Shown here: positions 18,201 through 26,648 of the stretch, one piece after another
Layout of the letters: each line of letters starts with the position of its first letter
Position numbering within the stretch: the stretch's first letter is position 1
Assembly: GCF_003614185.1 (NCBI RefSeq)
Contig: NZ_KZ987724.1
Span: 1,016,771 to 1,080,770 of the forward strand
Reading direction: 5' to 3'
Source: Paenibacillus aceti
Lineage (GTDB): Bacteria; Bacillota; Bacilli; Paenibacillales; Paenibacillaceae
Length of the DNA stretch: 64,000 nt
Made by a program: the position numbers and the translations under genes
Notes under the pieces: model-generated
What the model was told of the DNA's origin: nothing
Databases searched by the model: none
Seen by the model: the letters and a program-made list of their open reading frames with translations, nothing else

Positions 18201-19499
18201 GTGTCGAAGATCACTTTTCTAGGTGCAGGCAGTACAGTTTTTGTCAAAAATGTTCTGGGCGATGTGATGCTCACGGAAGCTCTGCAGGGCTTCGAATTGG
18301 CTCTGTATGATATAGATGAGGAGCGCTTAAGTGACTCGGAGAGATTGCTGAACAGCATGAGGGAGACCCTCGGAAGCAGCTGCACAGTCAAGGCGTATCA
18401 TGATCGCAAGGCGGCTCTTAAGGGCGCCAATTACGTCATTAATGCGATTCAGGTCGGCGGCTATGATCCTTGTACGATTACGGATTTTGAAATCCCGAAG
18501 AAGTATGGCTTGCGTCAGACGATTGCGGATACTCTGGGGATCGGGGGGATCTTCCGTAATTTGCGGACGATTCCGGTTATGCTTGATTTTGCACAGGATA
18601 TGCAGGAGGTATGCCCGGATGCCTTGTTCCTGAATTATACGAATCCGATGGCGGTACTGACGAATGTGATGAATACGGTAGGCGGGATTCAGACGGTGGG
18701 ATTGTGCCATAGCGTGCAGGTCTGTGTGCCGGGGCTGTTCGAATCATTAGGCATGGATCATGAAGGGGTGCAATCGAAAATCGCCGGTATCAATCATATG
18801 GCCTGGTTGCTCGAAGTTACGAAGGACGGGGTCGACTTGTATCCCGAGATCAAGCGCCGGGCGGCGGAGAAACAGAAGGAGAAGCATCATGATATGGTGC
18901 GGTTCGAGCTGATGCTGCGCTTCGGCTACTATGTCACAGAATCGTCTGAGCATAATGCCGAGTACCATCCTTACTTCATCAAGCGCAATTATCCCGAGCT
19001 GATCGAACGCTTCAATATTCCGCTTGACGAGTATCCGCGCCGCTGTATCGAACAGATCAAGGGCTGGAAGGAAATGCGTGAGAAGCTGTTCGCCAGCGAG
19101 AGTATCGAGCATGTCCGCACTCATGAATATGCCTCTTATATTATGGAAGCGATCGAGACGAACAAGCCGTTCAAGATCGGCGGCAATGTGATGAACACCG
19201 GGCTGATTACCAATCTGCCGTCCGAAGCTTGTGTGGAGGTGCCTTGTCTGGTCGATGCATCCGGAATTACACCAACCTATGTAGGAGCGCTGCCGCCGCA
19301 GTTGGCCGCCCTGAACAGGACGAACATCAACACGCAGCTACTGACGATGGAAGCAGCCGTAACCGGACGCAAGGAGCATATCTACCATGCTGCCCTGCTC
19401 GATCCGCATACCTCTGCCGAGCTGTCTATCGATGACATCGTCTCGCTCTGCGATGACTTGCTCGAAGCACATGGCAGCTGGCTGCCGGAATTTAAATAG
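18201..19499 (+). CDS. melA: GH4 alpha-galactosidase
   Basis: A 432-residue family 4 glycosidase that uses NAD and a divalent metal. The N-terminal Rossmann motif is ITFLGAGSTVFVKNVLGD. The specificity motif is CHSV (Cys169-His170), the form found in alpha-galactosidases, rather than the CHE, CHG or CDMP forms of other GH4 enzymes. NHMAWLLE and ESSEHNAEYHPYF are also conserved. It starts with GTG after a GGAGGC site. It acts in the cytoplasm on melibiose- or raffinose-type sugars. No transporter lies next to it, so uptake must rely on another locus. Confidence 0.92.
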   Translation: MSKITFLGAGSTVFVKNVLGDVMLTEALQGFELALYDIDEERLSDSERLLNSMRETLGSSCTVKAYHDRKAALKGANYVINAIQVGGYDPCTITDFEIPKKYGLRQTIADTLGIGGIFRNLRTIPVMLDFAQDMQEVCPDALFLNYTNPMAVLTNVMNTVGGIQTVGLCHSVQVCVPGLFESLGMDHEGVQSKIAGINHMAWLLEVTKDGVDLYPEIKRRAAEKQKEKHHDMVRFELMLRFGYYVTESSEHNAEYHPYFIKRNYPELIERFNIPLDEYPRRCIEQIKGWKEMREKLFASESIEHVRTHEYASYIMEAIETNKPFKIGGNVMNTGLITNLPSEACVEVPCLVDASGITPTYVGALPPQLAALNRTNINTQLLTMEAAVTGRKEHIYHAALLDPHTSAELSIDDIVSLCDDLLEAHGSWLPEFK

Positions 19500-19525
19500 A
19501 GTATTGAGGGACAGTCTCCCGTAGC

Positions 19526-19712
19526 TCTAACGAAACACCATATCGTTATTTTCAAGAAATCAGCACCTGCTCCAATCTAACGAAACACCATATCGTTATT
19601 GAGGTGAAAAACTATCATTTAACCTCTTTTTGACCTCAATAGCGATCCCCTGTTTCGTTAGATTTCCTAGTCCCCCTTTTTGCCACAAATAGCGCTCCCC
19701 AGTTTCGTTAAA
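19526..19712. repeat. Four-box intergenic repeat element, TAACGAAAC type (copy 1)
   Basis: Four 25-base boxes start at 19526 and 19576 (forward) and at 19638 and 19688 (reverse), so spacings are 50, 62 and 50. The first two boxes are identical (TCTAACGAAAC, five bases, ATCGTTATT). The last two read as their inverse with changes. Each box is itself a weak hairpin, TAACGA with TCGTTA. The whole element is an imperfect inverted repeat of 187 bp. It fills the gap between converging genes (GH4 gene and the WGR-like gene). The copy at 48367 has exactly the same spacing. Confidence 0.88.
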
Positions 19713-19753
19713 ATTTAGCGCGTTAGATTAAGCGTTAGAGAAGGCAGTTAGTG

Positions 19754-20848
19754 TTAAATAGCATACAGACTGATACAGCCGTAGTCTGAATACAATGCTA
19801 AATAATCTTCAGTAAAGACCAGCTTGCAGTTCTTCACGACATGTTCGGGTTTGAATTCGAGGATCCGCTGCCAAGACTCTGTATGATACAGTTCCACTTT
19901 TCCAAACCTGAATAGGGCCAGTAACGGCTTGGCAGGATGCACAGCAAAGCTACTGACCTGCTCTTTTCTCCATTCCGATCTTCTTGTTAGAGAGTTCATA
20001 TCATAGCATGCTAGCTCCCCTGAGCCGTACCGCTCTTGAGTGAATAAGTAGCGATCATCGGCTGAAAAATACATGGCAACGGTCATAGCACTGATTTCTT
20101 TGGCTATCGAATGTTCTATGCCAGTGTCGAGATCATAAATGACCATAGTATCAGGGTGAGTACAGTAGGCTATTCTTCGCCCGCTTCGCGCCAGCCCTCC
20201 GCATAGCTGACGGCTATAACCGTTGACCATTTCCGGCGTGGCCTCGGTCTGATAGAGGTGTTCCTTCGTCAACAGATCCATCACTATCAATCGGGCACCA
20301 TCGTACCAGAGCCCCCGGTTTCCCGACAGGTAGAGTATGCTATCACGTGTGAACGAGGTGTAGCTGTGAACGCCCCCATCCGCAGACAGGCCTGAAATTT
20401 GATGGCTATCGTCGATCAGAAGCTCACCCGCTTCCGGGCAATAAAACATATCATAGATCAAATGATTGCCCTCTAGCACCCAAATGAGCTGCTTCTGCCC
20501 ATGCTCGTCCAGATGATAGATTTCTTCCTTTTCAAATTGGCCAACCACATATCCTGCATAGAACTGATTGGTGCCGGGGACAGCAGCCAACGGCATGAAA
20601 CCGGTGTAACCGGAGCCGATATGGAGCTGAAACAACGGAGAGCCCGGCGCTGCTTCGGGATTTCTATAAATGAAGCCCTTTTTAAGCTTGCTCCACATCT
20701 CTTTCTCCGCGTATTTGGCGGCTTGCTGCGGATCGTCGAATAATTTCTCCCTAGGCTTGCCTCCGTTATTGGATCGGATGACGCGTTCCCCTTCACAGGT
20801 GATCTCCCAGGTTTTATCGTTGTCTGGATTTAGAAAGACTCTTCTCAT
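19754..20848 (-). CDS. WGR-domain-like protein with beta-propeller-like C-terminus
   Basis: A 364-residue protein. The first 60 residues look like a WGR domain (KTWEITCEGERVIRSNNGGK, then a Lys-rich KLKKGF end), a small nucleic-acid-associated fold found in PARPs and MolR-like proteins. The remaining 300 residues contain repeated strand patterns such as HLIYDMFYCPEAGELLIDD and MTVAMYFSADDRYLFTQ that suggest a WD40/YVTN-like propeller. Function is unknown. It lies next to, but on the opposite strand from, the putative RNA-repair genes. The window also holds a DUF4132 gene, a family often linked to WGR domains, but 24 kb away. Confidence 0.6.
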   Translation of the reverse strand: MRRVFLNPDNDKTWEITCEGERVIRSNNGGKPREKLFDDPQQAAKYAEKEMWSKLKKGFIYRNPEAAPGSPLFQLHIGSGYTGFMPLAAVPGTNQFYAGYVVGQFEKEEIYHLDEHGQKQLIWVLEGNHLIYDMFYCPEAGELLIDDSHQISGLSADGGVHSYTSFTRDSILYLSGNRGLWYDGARLIVMDLLTKEHLYQTEATPEMVNGYSRQLCGGLARSGRRIAYCTHPDTMVIYDLDTGIEHSIAKEISAMTVAMYFSADDRYLFTQERYGSGELACYDMNSLTRRSEWRKEQVSSFAVHPAKPLLALFRFGKVELYHTESWQRILEFKPEHVVKNCKLVFTEDYLALYSDYGCISLYAI

Positions 20849-21030
20849 AGGACGCCAATCCCCTTTTCATTTTAGATCCGTAAAATTATACCATGGAAAT
20901 AGGTCCTGGAAGGCGCTGGACAGGAAAATTCAGGTGAAAAGGCCGAGCCCGATGCGTCGATAGTCCTGTGTGTTTTGTAAAATGTATCCTTTATACTGGA
21001 ATAGTGCTGCCAGAAAGGAGGTGATATGCG

Positions 21031-21990
21031 ATGAGTGTGATTCATATGCTGGTCGGGATTCCGGGCAGCGGGAAAAGTCATTATGCCAAGGAATTGGGCA
21101 AACGGGAAAGAGCAGTGCTGGTAGCGACCGATTCCATTCGGGAAAGATTGTTCGGCAGCGAGTCGAAGCAGAAGAACACGTATTTGGTGTTTGATGAGGC
21201 TTTTGCGGAGATAGAGCAGGCACTTGGGGCGGACAGGAATGTGATCTTTGATGCCACGAATGTCAGCCGGGATCGGCGACTTAAGTTTTTGAAACGTTTC
21301 AGAGAAATCCCGGTTCAGTGTCACGTATTCGATACTCCTTATGAGGTAGCGAAGGCAAGAATCGAGGGGAGAAAGCGGCAGATCAGCGACAAGGTACTCA
21401 CCAAGTTTGCCAGAAATTTAGAATTCCCTGTTCTGGGTGAAGGGTTTCACGCTTTGCATCTGGTTCATGCTGCGGCTAAGACCGGCCTTGATCGCTCCAG
21501 ATTGGAACAACTGCTGGACATGCAGCCGGGGCATGATGAACTGTTTGCTTACTTGGCAAGCTCGCCTCATTTCCAGGTGATGCTGGGATATGATCAGGAG
21601 AACCCGCATCATTCCAGAACCCTATCCGAGCATACCTATGCCGTCCTGGATTATATCAATGTCTTCTATGAAGGCGAGAATTTGCTGGCGATGCAGCTTG
21701 CAGCCCTATTCCACGACGCGGGCAAACCGTTCTGCAAAGTATGGAAGGAGGCGCGCGGGTACTACTCGTATTACGGGCATGAGCATGTGTCGGCCATCAT
21801 AGCCTGCCATGTGCTGAAGGAGCTTGGCTATGAAGATGATTTTATTCTGCATGTCGTGAATTTGGTCAGCTTCCATATGGAGATTTTGCACGGCGGGGAT
21901 GCGGGAGCGTCGCAGATTTATCATCTGCTCGGCGAGGAACGGCTGGCGGAGCTGTATTTTTTTGCCGAGGCGGATTCCTTTGCTAAATGA
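21031..21990 (+). CDS. Polynucleotide kinase-like P-loop protein fused to an HD phosphohydrolase
   Basis: A 319-residue two-domain protein. Residues 1-160 form a P-loop kinase with GIPGSGKS (Lys15) and TDSIR (Asp34, Arg37). This matches the D-x-x-R spacing of T4 polynucleotide kinase. DATNVSRDRR follows. Residues 175-319 form an HD domain with SEHTY, FHDAGK (His-Asp near 228), GHEH and SFHM metal ligands. Such a protein could phosphorylate 5'-OH ends and remove 2',3' phosphates, that is, heal broken RNA ends. Runella HD-Pnk has the same domains in the opposite order. An AGGAGGTG site precedes the ATG. The RNA ligase gene follows 44 bases later. Confidence 0.82.
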   Translation: MSVIHMLVGIPGSGKSHYAKELGKRERAVLVATDSIRERLFGSESKQKNTYLVFDEAFAEIEQALGADRNVIFDATNVSRDRRLKFLKRFREIPVQCHVFDTPYEVAKARIEGRKRQISDKVLTKFARNLEFPVLGEGFHALHLVHAAAKTGLDRSRLEQLLDMQPGHDELFAYLASSPHFQVMLGYDQENPHHSRTLSEHTYAVLDYINVFYEGENLLAMQLAALFHDAGKPFCKVWKEARGYYSYYGHEHVSAIIACHVLKELGYEDDFILHVVNLVSFHMEILHGGDAGASQIYHLLGEERLAELYFFAEADSFAK

Positions 21991-22034
21991 GGAGGCTGTA
22001 TAGCATCAAGACAGAAAAGAGGTGAATCAAAACT

Positions 22035-22679
22035 ATGAAAATCAAATATCCGAGGACGATGCATCTGCCATGGTCGCGTGGGTATACCGATGATGACAGG
22101 ATTTTGCGGGATACCGATCATTTTACCGGTCAGGAAGTCGTGATTACCGAAAAAATGGACGGCGAAAACACCACGATGTACCCGGACTTCATTCATGCCC
22201 GATCCCTGGACAGCAAGGACCATCCTTCCCGGCATTATGTCAAAACGCTGCATGGTGGCATAAAGTACCTGATTCCGGAAGGATATCGGTTATGCGGTGA
22301 AAATGTGTACGCGAAGCATTCCCTGTATTATTCGGCGCTGCCAAGTTATTTCATGCTGTTCTCTGTGTGGAATGAGCAGAATGTTTGCCTGTCCTGGGAC
22401 GAGACGGTGGAATGGGCGGCACGGCTTCATTTATCGGCAGTTCCTGTGCTGTACCGGGGAATATGGAGCGAGGAAGCGGCGAAAGCGTGTTATACCCGGC
22501 AGTCTCGCTGTGGCGGAGAACAGGAAGGATACGTCGTCAGACTGGCTTCAGCTTTTGCCTATGAGGATTTCAAACGGTCCATGGCCAAATTCGTCCGTAC
22601 CAATCATGTCCAAACCGATGAGCACTGGCTCAGCAAACCGGTTGAACCGAACCTGCTTGCCGAGACAACGGCAGAGTAA
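22035..22679 (+). CDS. RNA ligase family protein
   Basis: A 214-residue nucleotidyltransferase of the RNA ligase family. The nucleophile motif I is EKMDGEN, with Lys40 as the expected AMP acceptor. Motif III-like LCGENVYAKHS, motif IV EGYVVR and motif V MAKFVR are in the right order. It is a minimal ligase with no extra C-terminal domain. An AGAGGTG ribosome site precedes ATG. Directly downstream of the kinase-HD gene, it could seal the ends that protein heals. The substrate (tRNA, other RNA or nicked duplex) is unknown. Confidence 0.85.
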   Translation: MKIKYPRTMHLPWSRGYTDDDRILRDTDHFTGQEVVITEKMDGENTTMYPDFIHARSLDSKDHPSRHYVKTLHGGIKYLIPEGYRLCGENVYAKHSLYYSALPSYFMLFSVWNEQNVCLSWDETVEWAARLHLSAVPVLYRGIWSEEAAKACYTRQSRCGGEQEGYVVRLASAFAYEDFKRSMAKFVRTNHVQTDEHWLSKPVEPNLLAETTAE

Positions 22680-22789
22680 GAGAGAGTAAAGGTGCAGAGT
22701 CGTCAATAAGCAGTATTTTGAAAAGAAAGAGGTGTTGATCATGTAATTCCGAGCAGAAGTACCTTTACAAGCTTTCTAACTACAAACGT

Positions 22790-22860
22790 TCTAACGAAAC
22801 TGGATATCACTAGGGGTTGAACTTGGTCCTGAGGCCATAGCGATCTGCAGTTTCGTTAGA
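22790..22860. repeat. Two-box fragment of the TAACGAAAC repeat
   Basis: A forward box at 22790-22814 and a reverse box at 22836-22860 carry the same TAACGAAAC / GTTTCGTTAGA ends as the larger elements, but only 46 bases apart. It looks like a shortened or decayed copy, and it lies between the RNA ligase and SUFU genes. Confidence 0.7.
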
Positions 22861-22898
22861 AAAATAAATTAGCCAATGAATACATAGGAGGAAAAATA

Positions 22899-23960
22899 AT
22901 GAGCGAAGAAGTAAATGCCCCCGGTTGGGATGCGATTGATCTGGAATTAGGTAAAATCTACGGGGAGCAGCAACCGAAGCATTATGGGACGATGATCCCT
23001 TATGCCCTGGGAGGGCCGGACCCGCTCGATGGGATTAGCGCTTATAAAAGTGAGACGCCGGTGCCGCATTGGCATTTTGTCACGTATGGATTCTCGGAAT
23101 TGTATGAGAAGGAATCCGAGAATGCCGAGCATAGCGGCTACGGGTTCGAGCTTACGTTCCGGCTGGTACGGAAAGAAGACGAGGAAGAGCCGCCAGCATG
23201 GGCGCTCAATCTGCTGCAAAATATGGGAAGATACGTGTTCGGCAGCGGCAATGTGTTCCGTTCCGGTGATTATTTGGATGCCAACGGCCCGATTTGTCTC
23301 GGCGCGGATACGCTTCTCACCGCCCTTGCTTTTACACACGACCCAGAGCTCCCGGCGATCGATACAACGAATGGTCATGTAGAATTTATTCAAATGGTCG
23401 GCATTACAGGCGATGAGCTTGAGGCGATGCAGACCTGGAATACCCTGGGTGTGCTTGAGGCGGGCCTGGCGCAGATCCCAGGGTATGTTACGGATTTATC
23501 GCGGGATTCCCTTCTGGAGGTTCCGGCGATTGCCGAGGCGGTTGAACGGGGCATGGAGCAGGAAGGCTCCAATACAGGCTTTTTGTTCGTGGATCAGCTA
23601 GGCTGGGAGCCCGGAAAGAAAGGATTGTTCAAAAAACAGCCGGATCGCGTAAAGCTTGGTGCAAAGCAGGCTGGAATTATCGGCAAGCTGCTGCGTGGGC
23701 GGATTTTAAAACAAAAAGACCTTACTCTGGTCAGTCAAGAGATCCGCGTTATATTTGAGCCAGGAGAAAGCGCCGGGTTTCATATGGAGGATCAGGAGGT
23801 CAGTATCCGTTTGAACCGAGAGGCTGTCACGGAGCTGAGTCAAAGGCTGGTCCCGCTGGAAAGCGAGTTCGGGCTAGCATCGCTGCCCGGGCTGTCCTTC
23901 CAAATCGTGAAGACGCATATTAAAGATCAAGAGGGCAACGTCGTCGAGACGATCGGTTAA
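22899..23960 (+). CDS. Suppressor-of-fused (SUFU) domain protein
   Basis: A 353-residue protein. Residues 20-190 are a SUFU domain (HWHFVTYGFSELY, HSGYGFELTFRL, FRSGDYLDANGP, WNTLGVLEAGL). The C-terminal 150 residues hold a separate alpha/beta region (EIRVIFEPGESAGFHMEDQ) not found in the shortest bacterial SUFU proteins. Bacterial SUFU proteins such as YqcF-like ones are often immunity proteins of toxin systems, but no toxin gene is adjacent here. A TAGGAGG site precedes the ATG. It may share transcription with the RNA-repair pair, although a repeat fragment lies between. Confidence 0.85.
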   Translation: MSEEVNAPGWDAIDLELGKIYGEQQPKHYGTMIPYALGGPDPLDGISAYKSETPVPHWHFVTYGFSELYEKESENAEHSGYGFELTFRLVRKEDEEEPPAWALNLLQNMGRYVFGSGNVFRSGDYLDANGPICLGADTLLTALAFTHDPELPAIDTTNGHVEFIQMVGITGDELEAMQTWNTLGVLEAGLAQIPGYVTDLSRDSLLEVPAIAEAVERGMEQEGSNTGFLFVDQLGWEPGKKGLFKKQPDRVKLGAKQAGIIGKLLRGRILKQKDLTLVSQEIRVIFEPGESAGFHMEDQEVSIRLNREAVTELSQRLVPLESEFGLASLPGLSFQIVKTHIKDQEGNVVETIG

Positions 23961-24006
23961 TAGGAGCAAGGGAGAAGGGGCAGAGGAAGATGACAGTGAA
24001 AGTTGC

Positions 24007-24120
24007 GTGACGGGGTGGGTGCAGGATGTCGGTTATCCGAATTGCCCATGCTGCGGTCGAAACATGCACTTTATCGGGCAGTTGGACTGGTCGGATTTGG
24101 AGAATTATATGTTTATTTAA
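24007..24120 (+). pseudogene. Remnant encoding a zinc-ribbon-like tail (DUF1963-like)
   Basis: An open stretch ends with VQDVGYPNCPCCGRNMHF followed by IGQLDWSDL and a stop. This resembles the C-terminal part of DUF1963/YwqG-like proteins (YPxCPxCGxxMxFIGQ). No ribosome site and no upstream domain are present, so it is probably a leftover of a deleted gene. A very small expressed protein starting at GTG 24007 or 24019 cannot be excluded. Confidence 0.45.
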
Positions 24121-24174
24121 CCGTATTTATTCGCGCAAGAGACAAACACGGACCGTCAGGACTCTCCCCCTGAT

Positions 24175-24359
24175 CTAGCGGTCAAAAATGTCCGTTAGAG
24201 CCTGAAAACAACAACAACTCTCCTCTAACGGACACTATTGACCCTTAGAAGCACAAAATGCCATTTTTCGCGGCTATTTTCCTTGTAATGGCCATAAATG
24301 TCCGTTACAAAGGCTGGAGTGCCACAGAATCAGCGCTAACGGACATTTATGGCCGTGTC
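24175..24359. repeat. Four-box intergenic repeat element, TAACGGACAT type
   Basis: Boxes of 25 bases start at 24175, 24224, 24285 and 24335, giving spacings 49, 61 and 50. The box core is TAACGGACATTTATGGCC or its inverse, different from the TAACGAAAC type, yet spaced the same way. Boxes are palindromic at their ends (CTAACGG with CCGCTAG). The element lies between the converging SUFU-side genes and iolR. Confidence 0.85.
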
Positions 24360-24408
24360 CAAATGATCCGACATGAACAGGGGGATGTTCCCATTTTTGG
24401 ACATGCAA

Positions 24409-24454
24409 AAGAGGCGTCTTCCAAGTCGGAAGATCGACTTGGAAGACGCCTCTT
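24409..24454 (-). terminator. Strong terminator of iolR
   Basis: A perfect 20-bp stem with a GAAGAT loop: the arms are 24409-24428 and 24435-24454. It begins 11 bases past the iolR stop and is followed by TTTTGC on the minus strand. It probably also stops transcripts arriving from the left. Confidence 0.85.
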
Positions 24455-24464
24455 GAATATTATT

Positions 24465-25220
24465 TTAAACCTTCAGCAGTTTGATCTCATGCTCCGCACA
24501 GTATTCCACATACTCTCTCGGCACATTGCCGGTTGTAACGAGCGCGGATACACCGTCTAGCGGCAGATAGGTCAGCAAGGTTGATTTGCCGAACTTGGAA
24601 TCATCGACGAGCAGGATGATTTCATTTGCCTTAGCGCAGATGGAATGTTTGATCTCGTATTCAAGCGGATTACTGTTGGTCAGCCCGCTCGCGATCGTTA
24701 CGCCCGTAGCTGCCATGAATGCCTTGTTAATATTGAAACGCTGGCTGTAGGAATCCCCATCCACATTCACGAATGAACGAGTATTGCCCTGATAGAGCGA
24801 ACCGACGACGAACAGCCGGATGTTCGGCATCTGTGTGCATACATGAATCACATCAAAGTTATTCGTAAAAACCGTGCAGGTAATGTTCGGGTCCAGGTAA
24901 CGCATAATTTGCGATGTGGTGGTGCCGGAATCAATAAAGATGATGTCATTAGGCTCGATCATGCTGCTGGCCAATTTTCCGATCGCTTTTTTCTGGTCAT
25001 GCTGCATCGTATCCCGTTGCTCAAAGGAGATCAGCGTATTATTCTTCTTGGCTCGAACTCCCCCATATACCTTCTCAATCGTACCCCGTTTGACCAATGC
25101 ATCGATATCCCGGCGAATCGTATTCACAGAAACTTTAAAGATGGAGCACAGGTCCTGAATCGTCACATGCTCCCGTTCTATAACTAACTGCTCTATATCT
25201 TCTAATCTCTGTATCTTCAT
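24465..25220 (-). CDS. iolR: DeoR-family repressor of the inositol operon
   Basis: A 251-residue DeoR/GlpR-type repressor, the same length as Bacillus subtilis IolR. It has an N-terminal winged helix-turn-helix (VTIQDLCSIFKVSVNTIRRD, then IDALVKRGTIEKVYGGVRA). The C-terminal sugar-phosphate sensor domain reads NDIIFIDSGTTTSQIMRYL and DDSKFG. AAAGGAG precedes the ATG. It is divergent from iolJ with 480 bases between. By analogy it binds the operator until a phosphorylated inositol catabolite releases it. Confidence 0.88.
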   Translation of the reverse strand: MKIQRLEDIEQLVIEREHVTIQDLCSIFKVSVNTIRRDIDALVKRGTIEKVYGGVRAKKNNTLISFEQRDTMQHDQKKAIGKLASSMIEPNDIIFIDSGTTTSQIMRYLDPNITCTVFTNNFDVIHVCTQMPNIRLFVVGSLYQGNTRSFVNVDGDSYSQRFNINKAFMAATGVTIASGLTNSNPLEYEIKHSICAKANEIILLVDDSKFGKSTLLTYLPLDGVSALVTTGNVPREYVEYCAEHEIKLLKV

Positions 25221-25286
25221 ACGATATTCTCCTTTAATTATACTTATCTAGTGATCTATTTTATCACAACCACTCATAAACTGATA

Positions 25287-25329
25287 TACTAACTTACAGT
25301 ATTATATGAACTTTACTAACTTATATCAA
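25287..25329 (-). promoter_or_regulatory. iolR promoter with paired direct-repeat operator
   Basis: On the minus strand TTGATA and TATAAT are separated by exactly 17 bases. An identical 10-base repeat, TAAGTTAGTA (minus strand), occurs in the spacer (25314-25323) and just after the -10 (25287-25296), 27 bases apart. This is a strong candidate for an autoregulatory operator. Whether IolR or another regulator binds it is not shown. Confidence 0.7.
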
Positions 25330-25593
25330 TATTTTGGGCAACTTTGCTTCGGATAATACCTATTTTTTGCAAAATAATCACAATAAACTGCCGATGTTTT
25401 ACGCCGGATAGGGCCAATTTAACAAGCGTTAGTTTCCTATATTTGGACGAGCCCATTATAGAGGTAGGGTTTGGAAATTTCACGCTTATCAGCGGAAAAA
25501 CAAGAGGTGATTAAGTGCATTTCTCAGAATTAAAGGGAAGTGTACTTTTTTGTTAATTTAACATAGTCTGTTTGGTTAGTTTGTAATTTAATC

Positions 25594-25683
25594 TTGAAAA
25601 TACATAGGTTTTGCACTAGAATATGATCATAAGTTATTCATAATGTTTCAATTATATGACCAATCAAGCGGCAATCAATCAAG
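25594..25683 (+). promoter_or_regulatory. iol operon promoter with IolR-like direct repeats
   Basis: TTGAAA (25594-25599) and TAGAAT (25617-25622) are separated by 17 bases. Downstream, TGACCAATCAAG (25657-25668) and CAATCAATCAAG (25672-25683) are direct repeats 15 bases apart. They match the WRAYCAADARD pattern described for Bacillus IolR with one or two mismatches. They sit just before the iolJ ribosome site, where a repressor would block elongation. Upstream, 25330-25590 is AT-rich with no gene visible. Confidence 0.6.
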
Positions 25684-25699
25684 AGGAGATGTGTAGACG

Positions 25700-26575
25700 A
25701 TGACTTTGGTATCGATGAAGAAGATGCTGCAGACCGCCTTGGACGGGCATTATGCCGTCGGGCAGTTTAATGTGAATGGGCTGCAATGGGCGCAAGGGAT
25801 CTTGGAAGCAGCTGAAGAGGAGAAGTCTCCGGTCATATTGGCTGCTTCTGACCGGTTAGTGCCCTTCCTGGGCGGCTATCCTGTCATCGCGGCGATGGTG
25901 CGATCCATCGTAGAGGAAATGGGGGTTACGGTGCCCGTTGTGCTTCACCTCGATCATGGGCAAAGCGTGGACAACTGCAAGGGGGCCATTGACGCCGGCT
26001 TCAGTTCCGTAATGATCGATGGCTCGCACCATCCGATTGCCGAGAATATAGCCATGACTGGTGCGGTGACAGCTTATGCCGAGCCTCATGGTGTGTCTGT
26101 AGAGGCGGAGGTTGGCACCGTCGGCGGGATGGAGGATGGACTGATTGGCGGAATCCGTTATGCAGATCCTGGGGAATGCGCAGCTCTAGTCAAGGAGACA
26201 GGGATCGATGCACTGGCCGCAGCTCTCGGTTCTGTGCATGGCCCATACCAGGGAGAAACGGTGCTTGGATTTGCTGAAATGGAGCAGATCTCCAAGCATG
26301 TCGGCATTCCGCTGGTGCTGCATGGTGCCTCTGGCATCCCTAATCATCAGCTTCAACGGGCTATCCAGCTTGGACATGCCAAGATCAACATCAATACAGA
26401 ATGTATCCAGGCATGGGCTGCTGCAGTACGGAGTACCCTGAAAACCAACCCTGCGCTCTACGATCCCCGCGCGATTCTGACGCCGGGAACGGCGGCGATT
26501 AAGGAGACCGTGCGCGGTAAAATCCGTGAATTCGGTTCTGCCGGTAAAGCGGTGGTTGCTAGTACAGCCCACTGA
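25700..26575 (+). CDS. iolJ: 6-phospho-5-dehydro-2-deoxy-D-gluconate aldolase
   Basis: A 291-residue class II zinc aldolase. The catalytic Asp and zinc His are in HLDHGQS (Asp85, His86). Further metal/phosphate motifs are SVEAEVGTVGG, GSVHGPY, LVLHGASG and INTECIQ. It opens the iol operon behind an AAGAGGAG site. In inositol catabolism it splits the deoxygluconate phosphate into malonate semialdehyde and dihydroxyacetone phosphate. The family also includes tagatose- and fructose-bisphosphate aldolases; the operon context decides for IolJ. Confidence 0.9.
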   Translation: MTLVSMKKMLQTALDGHYAVGQFNVNGLQWAQGILEAAEEEKSPVILAASDRLVPFLGGYPVIAAMVRSIVEEMGVTVPVVLHLDHGQSVDNCKGAIDAGFSSVMIDGSHHPIAENIAMTGAVTAYAEPHGVSVEAEVGTVGGMEDGLIGGIRYADPGECAALVKETGIDALAAALGSVHGPYQGETVLGFAEMEQISKHVGIPLVLHGASGIPNHQLQRAIQLGHAKININTECIQAWAAAVRSTLKTNPALYDPRAILTPGTAAIKETVRGKIREFGSAGKAVVASTAH

Positions 26576-26648
26576 TATCCGCATTATTAACGCGGTAATT
26601 CGGTAGCGATATGCCATACAAGGAATGAAGGAAGGAAGGAAGGTTAAG

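Noticed and set aside
19526-19600. Two identical 25-mers separated by 25 bases, similar to a short CRISPR array
   Set aside because: Only two same-direction copies, followed by inverted ones; same arrangement recurs elsewhere with altered boxes; no cas genes in the window.
21626-22253. Long overlapping frames on the opposite strand of the kinase-HD and ligase genes
   Set aside because: They lack ribosome sites and recognisable motifs, while the plus-strand proteins show full catalytic motifs.
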